A DNA stretch of 64,000 nucleotides from NCBI RefSeq assembly GCF_009389715.1, contig NC_052400.1:434001-498000 (forward strand), read 5' to 3'. Source of the DNA: Phoenix dactylifera (Eukaryota; Streptophyta; Magnoliopsida; Arecales; Arecaceae). Position 1 is the first letter of the stretch. Each line of letters starts with the position of its first letter. Under the pieces are notes generated by a model. The model saw nothing but the letters and a program-made list of their open reading frames with translations, did not search any database and was not told the DNA's origin. Both the position numbers and the translations under genes were made by a program. This document shows positions 10,527 to 21,700 of this stretch, piece by piece.

Positions 10527-12519
10527 TTAAATTGAATTGAATATTTTGCATTAAATTTTTTTTATTTTTTTCCTTAACTTTTCCATAAAATATTAGGTGT
10601 TCTACTTGGACTACTCTTCTTGTTAACTTGTTCGACGGGTTGCACGATGTTTAACATATAAAAGCTTTTTTACCATGATATGGAAACATTAAACCCTATT
10701 TTGCCATTAAGCTTTTTGAGAAGGCATGATGAAAATTTTAATCATATCAAACTTATTATTATGATTTCTCTGATGATTGAAGAGGGTGAAACAACGTTAT
10801 AGTTTTCATGAAGATCACATAGTTAAACACCGTAGATACACCGTGAAGCAAGCCAAAAAGAGCGCGTGATGGGCCCCATTGATGATGCGAGAAGATTCGT
10901 ACAGTGTTATGATCTGCACCAATCTAATAATATTGGTGTCGAGCATCAGGGAGACGAGGCAAGATTTTCTATAGCTCTGATTTAATCAATAAACATTAGG
11001 GCTATCTTAAGAACCTAAAAGAGGCACCTCTTTGTGATTAACGTAGAACGTTAAATTGACCACCCCGTCTAAATGCAAAGAAAATATTGCATCTACATTA
11101 CATCGTTCAAATTTTCTTTCATTAGAGCTTCTCATCCTTGAAGGAAGAAAATGGACTCTTAACAAGTGGCCAAAGGAGGAGCGCTCGCCATAGAGAATTC
11201 CAGGCCCAGAGACCTGCATCGCCTTTCAAGGATGCAGCCTTTTGTGGTCAGCACAGATCAAGGCTGCATAAGAAAAAGTTACCTATACGAGCGCGCCCGA
11301 ATCCTGCTCGAAAAAGACTCGGCCTCGATGATTGCATGGATATGAGATTCGGAGCTCGACACAAGGTCTGAGTCTAGCCCGCTGATCCGTATTGTTCGCA
11401 GACTCTTGGGCGAGGTTGGCCTGTCGCAGACCTGACATGTCTACAGAAAGACGAATAGCACGGCTGATTGATAGCCTTATTCGCCGTCCACCACTCTGAA
11501 ACTTTCACCTGAAGAGACCATGTGTCAGTGCTTCATCTTCTTTTTTCTGATTATGTTGACCGCACCCATCAAAAATAAGAAAGGGATGCAGCCTTCCATC
11601 AAGTCCCGTGACTTTTTATCATACTATTATATCGATGTTCCATCTTATCAGAATGGCCTGAGAGAACCATGCACGGGGTGACCGAGGTGGCTGCATGGAA
11701 ATCACAATAAGCAAGAGAATCCAACTAGTAATAATAACACTACAAGAATTCAAACCCAGGGCTTCAATTTGAGCAAAATGGCAAGCCTATCCAACTAGAA
11801 CAGTAGCACTCCAAGAAATCAACATTCAACTGCAGCATGGGAAAACTCTTTCAAGTAATTATATGATAACCAAGCCTTGCAAACCAGGCAGCTTTGCATC
11901 AAAATATTTATCATTTGTTTTGTAATTTTTTGATCCAATGCTAAATCCACTAATCACTGTCATGCCAGTTAGAGATCGCCATCCCCTCCAGCTTCATTGT
12001 TGCTTATTTCTCCATACAGCCAAAAAATACTGTGTTTCATTCAACATGTGCATAATCCCCGACCATGTGGAGATGGAGATCCGGTACAAGCAGCAAAGAT
12101 ACTGGCCAGAACTGATATCAGAAGCTCGAAGACGCTTGTGAGCTCTTCCTGACATGGTAGATAGGCAACCCTTGCTACATTAATACTTACAAGCAGTAAA
12201 GATTGAAGAAGATGAGAACAAATGATCAGCCACTTCACCTTCAAAAGCCAGAACTATATAGTGACAATCTATACTCTCAACGATCAAGTCAGGAATAAAA
12301 TGTTCTCCAACTGGGGAAGAAAACACAGAAAATGCATAGAACAGAAGCATTTTTTGTTGTCATAATTGACTCCCGAAACATGCATCTAATTGCAGTTACA
12401 TAATTGTAATTATATATTGAAATAATGGAAGCATTTGAGCACAAGTGACAAGTTACTTAAGTTCCGAAAGAAGATAGTTATTTTCACTCTAGATATGTTT
12501 CCCTCTTAGAAGTGAAGAA

Positions 12520-12557
<38 letters not shown>

Positions 12558-12700
12558 AGCTCAAAGGAAAAAAACTAATATACTGAAGAACAGAACTTGG
12601 AAGAGGGTGACAATTGGCATGTGTTGCAATTGTAGAACAACATTCATAAACTCTAAACTAGATTCGCACAATTGATTAATTAAACAAGCAAATTCAAATT
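10527..12700. other. Intergenic with a GC-richer repeat fragment
   Basis: AT-rich sequence except for 11140-11520, which is clearly GC-richer and reads like a fragment of a retroelement or LTR (words such as GCTCGACACAAGGTCTGAG). I could not identify its family. A (TC)n microsatellite is listed separately. No gene seen. Confidence 0.4.
12523..12553. repeat. (TC)n microsatellite
   Basis: About 15 perfect TC units. Potentially length-variable marker. Confidence 0.95.
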
Positions 12701-12706
12701 CTCAAA

Positions 12707-13717
12707 TAATCTTCACCCTGTCTCCAGGAAGAAATATAAATGATAAGTTCCCCTGCTCCCTCAGCGGCTTCAGTATGTTCCCCTTCATTATAGCCTACAT
12801 TCACAATGATCTGCCCTCAGCCACATATTCAGAAATAGCAAGGATTCCAAAAATTCCAACATAATTATCATTTGCTCCTCAGGCTGAAAAAACATGACTT
12901 CATTATACACAGTCTAGATTGTCATGAACATTATTGCAATCATCGTTGCTAATGATGTCTGCAAAGTTAGTACATTTAGAATTTATTATCTAGTAGAAGC
13001 CACCATTCAAACTCAAAATTATCTTGCTATGTTCGCTACCTGCTCAACTTGGTAAGACCAAGGATTGCACTTTTTGATGCTCATCAGACTACACCCTATT
13101 GATGAACTCTCTGAACTATCTCTGGCTATAATCTCAATTCTTGTGTTTCTAAAGCACAAATTTACGCTGACACCTGCCTCCCAGTCTGTGATTCTATTCA
13201 AGAACTACATATATTTATCTACATTTTGTATATCCTTGCCAGGACCTAAACTAGATGCACATTGTAATGCTTCCAGTTCTTCTGATAGTTTATAGAAGTT
13301 TATCCAGAGATCCTATTAGTTGCATGCCCACGAACAGATCTTCGCTCAGCCACAAACATTGTATCTGTAAAACTACAATTCAGAGTACAAGGAAGGTGTC
13401 CCTGAAAACTCGCGGTGGAAAGTAAATTGGGATTGCCTTAAAAAAGAGAAAGACATAATGAATAGTACTTAGGAGCAAGTAAGCAGAAAGCAAATTGCTG
13501 GCTTACTCAAAAGCACGGACAAAAATCAATCCAATTTTAAGCTACTGGCTGTGAAATGAAGCAGCTCTTCCACACAGACAGTCAAGAAAGATTTGTTTAG
13601 GCTGATTTAAGTCCTAGAATGCCCATGGAAAGTACTGAATGGGAAAAGGTAGAATTACCTCCAACTTCTCTAAAGCTTGAGCAGCACAAGTGGATAACTG
13701 AGGTCCGTAATGATAAC
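12707..13717 (-). other. Cluster of exon-like segments, possible RRP1 3' UTR exons or a small unknown gene
   Basis: On the minus strand three segments carry splice-like borders. 13717-13659 follows CATGGCAG and is followed by GTAATTCT. 13436 onward (to lower coordinates) follows TTTTTTAAG. 12794-12707 follows GAATGTAG and reads open to a TGA. The first is open as YHYGPQLSTCAAQALEKLE and the last as AIMKGNILKPLREQGNL. The middle one quickly meets a stop in the joined frame, so a coherent protein is not obtained. A donor-like CAGT|GTAAGTG lies 11 nt after the RRP1 stop, so these could be 3' UTR exons of RRP1. No family recognised. Confidence 0.2.
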
Positions 13718-13719
13718 CT

Positions 13720-16700
13720 GCCATGACCAAAGAGTTCTCCATGTCACAACATTGAAAAGAAAGAACATTTAGATTGCACTCCATAAAAGAAGTTACACTA
13801 TGATCCTCCTACTCCATAACCTATACTAGCAAGGTACAGGTGTAGAAGAACATAAAATACATCTATTTAGTAACAAAGACTAGCACTTGCACGGCATCAA
13901 GATAACATTGGACATCCAGACAAGTTACTGAATGGTATAGCATTTCAAATCCTCTTGAAGATTAAAAGAGATGTAAAGGAGTATCTTTGTTGCTTGCAAG
14001 ATCTCAAGAATATTAACTTGTTGATAATGACCATTAACACAATTACTTTCTGACTTGGTTAAATCATATAAGATTTGTCAGTTTATGGACAGCTACAGTT
14101 ACAGATTACAGTTAGATAGGACCCAATAAGGATCTTAAAAGAATATATAATTACATGATCAAAGATACTGGTATTGCCACTCTCCAAACCCACTGGAATT
14201 CTCCTACATGCCTTGATGATAATTAGAGATATCAATGAAGCAATAAAAGGTAATGGTGGGGCATTGCAGTCCAACCTTAACAAATGTGCTAACAAAAATT
14301 ATCTGGAAGCACATTCTATCTATCTTCTACTTGTGTTGCTTTTTCCAACAATACTGGGGACTCATCTTTCTAGATTCCAAAATTTGCAAACATAATATTC
14401 TACCCTCTTCTCATTCAACCTTGTTGATATGAAACAGTCCCAGAATTCCTCTCCTTAGCTTATCTTGGGTGTGGATTCTAAATAGTCTCCCTTGATATCA
14501 TCTCCATAATTAACTCAACTTTCTACCACATTGATTTTGGTACCATATCAAGTTTCATCATCCAGAGAAGCTTGTCTTAATAAGAAAACCACTATTGCAC
14601 ATAGATAGAATTCATGCAAAACGTAGTAGTCAAACAGTGGACTGAAAGATGACCTGGTTCTGTCATTATGGTTGGCAAGTAGGATTCATGCAAGATGGAT
14701 AAGTAAAAACTGTGCAACTCTGAAAACCCACAATTATCATTAACTAAACATACGAGGCATACAGAGTCAATCCTAAATAACATATTTACTTGCCAATAGT
14801 ACGAATTACTATGGTAGCCATTACATGACTCCTGACTCTACCAAGCAATCATTACATTTATGTTTAATATGATCCAGATTATGAAAACTAAATCAGTGAA
14901 AACCCATGAAAGAAAAAAATCTTGAAGCTCAAAGCCGCATTCTAAATAAGCAACAGCACAAGAAAAAATAACGGAAACATGTTTATGCTTACACGAATTC
15001 AGATGTGACATTTTACATTCAACATTTGACACTAATGTATTATGAGTTCGTATAAGATGAGCAAGTTGCGTTTGTCTCTTCATAGGTCAAAACTGGCACA
15101 AATGAAAACCTCCTTTAAGAATGATCCCAAATATAGATTTAAATCTTACAGAGAGAAAGAGAGTAAAACTTAAAACATTAATTGTCACAGACAGCCAAGA
15201 CAATGACTTGATAACCTATGCCTCTCAGTCACATAAAGTCTTTAACAATGATGCAATGCCTAATCATGACAGAACAATATTGCTGACTTCATAGAGAACA
15301 TTATATGCCCAGATGATGAGCTTCCTACAACTGTCAAGTAGTGTCACTAGCAGGATTCCATAGATTTTTCAATTATATTTAATTATAATAATAGGAAATC
15401 TCTTGAAAAGATGGAACCTCAACATAATTTAATAAAAGAACTCCACCGTTCATTGGTAATCCTAGTTGGAATTAGCATATGCTGTAACATCATGATCATC
15501 ATTAAGATAAATTCATTGGTAAAAAACCTGCAACAAGATCATGCTCTCTAGATTGATCATACAGCCACGACTAGACACAGTGAATTATTGGATATACCAA
15601 AGATTCTGCATGCACCACATGTTGTTGGCGCAGATCTAATTAGAGGATCTGTATGAGTTTACTAGAGGATTTGTGGAGAAGTCTGTCCTAAATCTGCTAC
15701 TTTTGTTTTCTTTTTCTACTTCTCCATCATTTTCTTTTTGTGTGGTGGTTTGTTTTTTTGGAAGGGAGGGGAGTTGGTAAACCTTCATATCTTTTAAAAT
15801 GTTAAAGAAAAGTTGTATGAGATTGATTAGAATTGCTGTTGGGGTAAATCACAACCCAAAGGAAAAAAATCAGATAAGAGTTTTCTACAAAAAAAAAAGA
15901 AAAATCCTATATGCATAGACAGCCAAAAATTTCTTTCCAATAAGTAGCAAACCACATCTCCGAGGAATAATTAGCATAACGGTTATATTCCATAGTGTGC
16001 AACCATCACAACTGAAAGAACAAGCCTCTTGCATCACAATGGAGCAGTGCAGGACTTAAACAATGAGTCGCGTGCAATACTCCCCAATTCCAATTGGGTG
16101 CATGCACGTAATTTACCAAATCCTAGAAAAGAATGCCATTAAGCATCCGGTAAAAACGAAAAAATGTTCTGCTATCTCTATCTCCCTCTCTCAAATTTAT
16201 GTTCCCAGTTAACCTTTCTAAGATTCACCTACATCTCCTTCATATATTCAAATATTACAAAAAAAATAAAAAGTAAAATTATAGATTTAGTTGTCCAAAG
16301 GTAATTCTCATAACAGAGACAAAACAGATTAAACTGAAAAAACTATGTTCAAACTCTGCATTTGAAGTTTCCATAAAATATACAAAAAAGCTATCACCTG
16401 CTATTAAAAAGAGGTAAAAATATTCATGTCCATCATAACATACAGGGAAATAAAAGCATCAAAATATCCTGCTAATATAGCTAAAATCATCATAACATAT
16501 TAAGTTTCCATCAAGTCCAAGCAGAAAAGCATTTTAATGGTACAAGATAATGTCACAGTGTATCATGTAACAGATCTTATAACAATTCTAGATATAACAT
16601 TCGTGCAATGCTTGGAACCAAGTAGAAAATGAACCTGCAAGTTAAACAAACTATAAAGCTAAACTATCAAAGTATCAGAAACAAACACAGTGAAGAAATT
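13720..16700. other. Long AT-rich stretch, no gene seen
   Basis: Downstream of RRP1 on its strand. Short open frames only, without motifs. It may be a 3' UTR intron of RRP1 if the donor-like site at about 16711 is used; otherwise it is ordinary intergenic DNA. Confidence 0.35.
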
Positions 16701-16723
16701 ATGATGGTTACACTTACACTGAT

Positions 16724-18412
16724 CTATGCAGAAAGCCTTTGTAGCTTCCGGAGGTGCTTGACAGCTGAAGAAACAGTGGAGATCTTCCTGCCCTTCTTGA
16801 CGGAGTTGGCCTTCACCTTGATCTTTTTAACTGTGGGAGGGGTCTCTTTAATAGGGCCAGGAGGAATACCTTTCTTCAGTGCACTACCTCTCGGGGTAGC
16901 AGATGGTGGCAATCTCAAACTCTGGGGAGGCAAAGGACTGTGAGGCTTCCACACCAAGTTGCTCTTCATTGAAAACCGAACCTTCTTTGCACTCTTCTCT
17001 CCGCTCTTTCCAGCTATGCTGTCTCCATTAACATCAGTTCCACTAACAGTGGCCTTCCCCTCTGCACTCTTTGCTCTTTTTCTCTTCTTAGGCACAGTAT
17101 CAGTAACCAGTTTTGCTGGCAGAGCATTCAATCTTTCGCCATCATTTGCCAAGCCAGCTTCAGCAGCAGCTTTCTCGAACTGCTTCTGAAGATTTGAGAT
17201 TACACATTCATCAAAATTAATCAAGTCATGCGTTTCTGCAGCATCCCCATTAATATTCCCACCATTAGCAAGATCATTAAGCTCACTCAATGGTTTGGCA
17301 TCATTAATTTCTGTAGTTGAATCCAAAGACTTCTTCTTTTTGGACTTATTCTTTTTCTGAGTACCATCCAATGCTTTCTTTGTTTTCTTCTTCTCCTTTT
17401 TTTTCTTCTTCTTGAGTGGCTGATCGTCTGAAGCCCCATCACCATTTCCCATGTCCACGTCAACTTGTTCAGAGTTATCTGAGAACATGGGCTCGGGCAC
17501 CTTCACTGAATTCCCATTTGCCAGATGCTGGACTGAGATATGAACTCCGGATTTCTCTAAATCCTTCTCCAATTTGAGAAAACCTTCATGCAAACCAAAC
17601 AGGACTTTCCTATTGCCCTGAAGTGTCTCAGAAGCCGAAGCAGAGTCGAAGAACCTCTTCGAAAAGCTCAACACCAAAGGAATTTTTCCAAATTTCTCGG
17701 CGTCACTGCCAGACTCCACTTGATTTCCAGCCTTCTCAACATCCAATAGCTTCACACCGTTCTGGAGCAAGCGCTCGAAAACATTCACCTTGATCTTGTT
17801 CGCCAAGACCTTATCAGTAGACTTCTCCAGCACAGAGAGGAAGGGCTTCAGCAGCACGTCTAGGGTTTCCACCGCGAGCGGGAGGAACTCCTTAATCTCA
17901 TCCAAGAAGATCTCGGCGAAGTGGTAGCTGACGCCCTGGGCCGGGTATTTATCGGCAGCAAGAAGCGATTTTTCCGACAGAATCCCTATCAGGCGGGCGG
18001 AAAGATCGAGATCCCAAGCGTTCTTCCTGAGGAGAAGGAAGAGGTGGCGGAGGAACCGCCGGATCAAGAGGTAGAACTTATCGAGGCGGAGAAAGTCGAT
18101 GCCGGCCCACTCGCGGCGGACGGTGAGGATGAAGGCCTCGAAGTAGCGGGCGGCGAGGGGTGCGGCAAGGGCCTCGAGGAGATAGGCGAGGCGGTTGGTG
18201 AGGTCGATCTGGACGGGGAGCTTGTCGGAGTGCCAGACGCAGTAGAAGAGGCCCTTCCAGATCTTGAGGAGGTCACCGTCGGAGACGGCGGCGTCGAGCT
18301 GCTGGGGGAGCCAACTGGTGAGAGCGCGGACGGCCCGGTCGCGGGTGGACTTGTTGCACGATGCAAGGCGCTTCGCGATGGCCGTGCCGGAGAGGGGTGC
18401 CTCCATGACCAT
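16724..18412 (-). CDS. RRP1: Ribosomal RNA processing protein 1 homologue (RRP1/Nop52 family)
   Basis: Nucleolar factor for large-subunit rRNA maturation (role known from yeast Rrp1 and animal RRP1/Nop52). A single uninterrupted coding exon gives 562 residues. Residues 5-215 or so form the helical Nop52 domain: IAKRLASCNKSTRDRAVRAL, then KIWKGLFYCVWHSDKLPVQ, REWAGIDFLRLDKFYLLIRR and SYHFAEIFLDEIKEFLP are typical. The C-terminal half is low complexity, with a Lys-rich tract (minus strand, about 17429-17324) that serves as a likely nucleolar signal, and a conserved-looking KKVRFSMKSNLVWKP near the end. KVRF fits the RVxF docking motif for protein phosphatase 1, as reported for human RRP1B. Start: the open frame runs further upstream, but only through a GTG; the first ATG is at 18412, with a second at 18406. 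It is divergent to the endonuclease gene. Confidence 0.9.
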   Translation of the reverse strand: MVMEAPLSGTAIAKRLASCNKSTRDRAVRALTSWLPQQLDAAVSDGDLLKIWKGLFYCVWHSDKLPVQIDLTNRLAYLLEALAAPLAARYFEAFILTVRREWAGIDFLRLDKFYLLIRRFLRHLFLLLRKNAWDLDLSARLIGILSEKSLLAADKYPAQGVSYHFAEIFLDEIKEFLPLAVETLDVLLKPFLSVLEKSTDKVLANKIKVNVFERLLQNGVKLLDVEKAGNQVESGSDAEKFGKIPLVLSFSKRFFDSASASETLQGNRKVLFGLHEGFLKLEKDLEKSGVHISVQHLANGNSVKVPEPMFSDNSEQVDVDMGNGDGASDDQPLKKKKKKEKKKTKKALDGTQKKNKSKKKKSLDSTTEINDAKPLSELNDLANGGNINGDAAETHDLINFDECVISNLQKQFEKAAAEAGLANDGERLNALPAKLVTDTVPKKRKRAKSAEGKATVSGTDVNGDSIAGKSGEKSAKKVRFSMKSNLVWKPHSPLPPQSLRLPPSATPRGSALKKGIPPGPIKETPPTVKKIKVKANSVKKGRKISTVSSAVKHLRKLQRLSA

Positions 18413-18777
18413 GGCAGCGGCCGGAGGGAGGAACACTAGACCGAAGCAGCGGCGGAGATCGAAGAGGCAAAAGGGGAAGAAGTTTAAAACCCTGTCCTTC
18501 TGATCGAAACCCTAGCCTGAGGAAAGAGCGGATTTAGCGCGGTCAACTTACCGCTTCAGGGAATGCCGGAATGGGAGCAATTCCAACGGGATTAGCCTGG
18601 ACGGGGGTAAATATGGAATAGAAAAATTGAGCATCGTTCCCAAAATATCCCCGTCTTGGTGGGGTTAACGATGCGTTCGAGGGAGACGGAAAGGACGACA
18701 TCGCAAGTGGGATGGAGGGTATCCATCAAAGGAGGCGTTGCAGCGAATAGTTTGTTCGCGACCGGGGGGATTCGAGA
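18413..18777. promoter_or_regulatory. Compact bidirectional promoter between RRP1 and the endonuclease gene
   Basis: Only 365 bp separate the two start codons, so both promoters and both 5' leaders must fit here. AAACCCTA at 18507-18514 is a telo-box, a motif known in Arabidopsis to be enriched in promoters of ribosome-biogenesis and translation genes. AAACCCTAA occurs again at 18803-18811, just inside the endonuclease reading frame. No clear TATA box is seen for either gene, consistent with housekeeping expression. Confidence 0.6.
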
Positions 18778-21700
18778 ATGGTCTTCGTCGCCCTTCCCCC
18801 TCAAACCCTAATTTTCTACAGAAATCCTTCCTCCTCCCCCTTTCTGCTCGCCATCAATCTCTCCTCCGCCATTAGAATTCGCAAAAGAAGAGACATTGGC
18901 GCTACATTTAGAAGCAATGGCTCCTATTGGAGTAGTAATTCTCAGGAAGAGAAATCCCTCTCTCATCGCACCTCGATCGTCCTTTCTTCCAGGTTTCTTG
19001 ATCCGAATCTTACTCGTTTTCTTTTATCTTATATCTTACAAAAATATTTTTTTATTATTTTCTTTGATATGAAGTGGAGAAATTGAAGGTAGTAATCCAA
19101 TTTGATGGCTTCACAGGATTTGGTTGGGTAAATTGGACAACTGCTTTAAGCTATTGGTCTCGGGAATCATCACATTCTCCACTCTATTCTCGCTCAGTCC
19201 CGTGGCTGATGCCGTCAGTGACCAGGCCTACTCCTTGACGTATCAGTGTGAAGATGTTGGGAGTTATTACCACGATGTTGATGGGTTGAAAGGTGCTGCA
19301 TTGATGAAGAAGCTCAATTCCATTGTTTCCCCTCACCTATCACTGCCTTACAAAGAGGTGGGTGCGCGTAATTCTAAAAGGAGAATTTTTGTTCTATAAT
19401 TTACCATGTAGGTTTGCAACATCTAGGTGTGGGATGCGCTCAAGTTTCTTGATGCAGCTGATATTGATAACCCAGAAACCTCCTCAGAAGTGTATGCACA
19501 CTTAGCTAATTATCTCTCTTCAATTTGCTGGCTTATATTTTAGCACTCAGTAATCGTGGATTCTTGTGTTTTTGTTAGATTACTAATCATTTCCTATCTA
19601 AATCTTCAAATAAAAAAATGCAGAATTGAAATCTACTCACTGAGACCAGTCTCGAAGCTGTTGGCAGGAAAGCCAGAAGGATGGAACAGTGAGTCATCCT
19701 CAACTATAATTAAATTAAATGATGGCTACTCTGTAGAATCAGTTTTTCCCTTGATTGTTTTATTTTTATTGTGCATAATGCTTGATGAATGCATTTGTTT
19801 ATGCATGCACAAAACTATTTTTTTTAAAAAAAAAGATAATTTGGGTGACAAATTAGGAACATGAGATGCAAATGCAATGGGTTCTCTCGAAATATTACAT
19901 CTCCAACACCTGAGTGAATGAAAGGAGCCAACATTCTTTTCCATTACTTTCTACGTCCCTTTGTGTTTGTCCTGCATGATACCAAATTTTCAGCATCCAG
20001 CACATTTTTTATTCTAGTTCTTGCTTCCATCTCAAGTATTGTTTTCAAATGTAGCAGCTTTATTTTGTAGTAATTTATGCTGCTTCATATTACCTGGAAA
20101 CTTGAGAATGTGTCAGTAGTTATGGAAAGTAAATGGTTGGAATGATGCTGTCTCTGATCTTCCGTCAAATCAAGAGCCATGGAATTGTACCTATAATAAC
20201 TGGTATTTGGTAAATCTAATTTCCATTCTATCTAGAAAATCAAAATCCCATACCAATGTATTCAAATCGTAAAATTTATGAAACTTTCAGAGTGATTGTT
20301 GATAGAAAAACTTGCTTAGGTGATGTTTAAATTGTAATTCTTGCAAATCTCATGCTTGAACTATTTGACTGTGAAACATAGAACAGAGAATGGAGGAAAA
20401 GGAGTGTCAAGAATCCCGGGAAGCGTATATATTTTACTAATACACTTTGAGTGATATGGTGGAATAAGTTAGCTATAGTCAAACTGAGCTCTTTTTTTTC
20501 CTGTTTCATTTGCTTCTAGTAGTACAGTTTCAATTGCTAATAAAGTTGTTAGGTTCTTTTTGGCTTCCTTATAATCTTAAGCTGCTTACATCACAATAAC
20601 CATACTCTTCTTTGCAGGAGAACACTTATGGCCTCGTTCATATGGCCTAACAGATGGCCCATCTTTAACTGATTTACATAATATTCGTCCTGCAGATGTC
20701 AATGGTAAGATGGTTCTTTCAAATCACAACTAAGTAGAGATCTATAAGCAATAAGGTTGCAACCCCCCTGCATGGGTTTAAGAATGGTGTGAGTTTATTA
20801 TAAATCACATAGATGCCTATCATGTGTATGCTTGCACGTTGTATCTACAAAACATGACTTATCCTGCCATTTTATGCTGAAGAACTGCTTGACATTTATA
20901 TTATTTTACGTATGAGCTACAAAAGTTCAGAGCCGCCCAAAAAAAATCTCTCTGCACTCAACACCACTCATCCAATGTCCATCCAGTAAATTGGACAACA
21001 ACCTGTTTAATGTCCCGATTCTTCTTTCAGTGTATCAGCTCAAGATGGCTTCGCTCCTGTAGCATATTGTGGTTGTGTGGTCCCTAATTTCTACATATAC
21101 ATTGAAAATTGCAGATCTTCTTTTTCAGTGAACTCGTCAAGGGGAAACAAGTTCTATGGAGAATGTGTTGCTAAATCAACTCATTGTTTGATGCCAGCAA
21201 ACAATGAAGCTGCTCCTGACACTGAAACAGACAAGGAAAGATGGGCACCACCTTTACAGGTCTTTGTTATATTCTTTAGACCATGTGATGTGCTTGGTTC
21301 TTTTAATATTGCAACTAGGTTCTCACTGCATCACCTTACTGAGTGCCACATTTGTCAAAGCAATTGCATATCATCTGATATTCCCTTATTTTAATTTTTA
21401 ATTAATGCTCAACCATGGAAATGATAGATCAAAGTGAGTACTGAGCACGTATATCTATTTGGAAATTTACAGGCTTCAAATATATATTATGAGATCAGAG
21501 ATTGTAACCTTACTGTCATCTTAAGAGATCCCATGCTTGATGAAGCTTTTTGATAAATACCAGCCACATATCATGTTTTCTGCGCTTCTTGTAGAAAGAA
21601 AATGAAAATGAGAAAAGAGGTGTATGTTATGGAATTACCACAAGTTTTGCTTCACGTGGGATACTGGGGAAGGACAAATGAGCTTTATCGATGTTGATAT

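Noticed and set aside
18413-18436. RRP1 start eight codons upstream at 18436
   Set aside because: That codon is GTG on the minus strand; the first ATG is at 18412.
17921-18439. Long plus-strand open frame (172 codons) opposite RRP1, and other frames at 18064-18366
   Set aside because: Shadow frames of the GC-rich RRP1 N-terminal coding region; the acidic composition mirrors the complementary strand.
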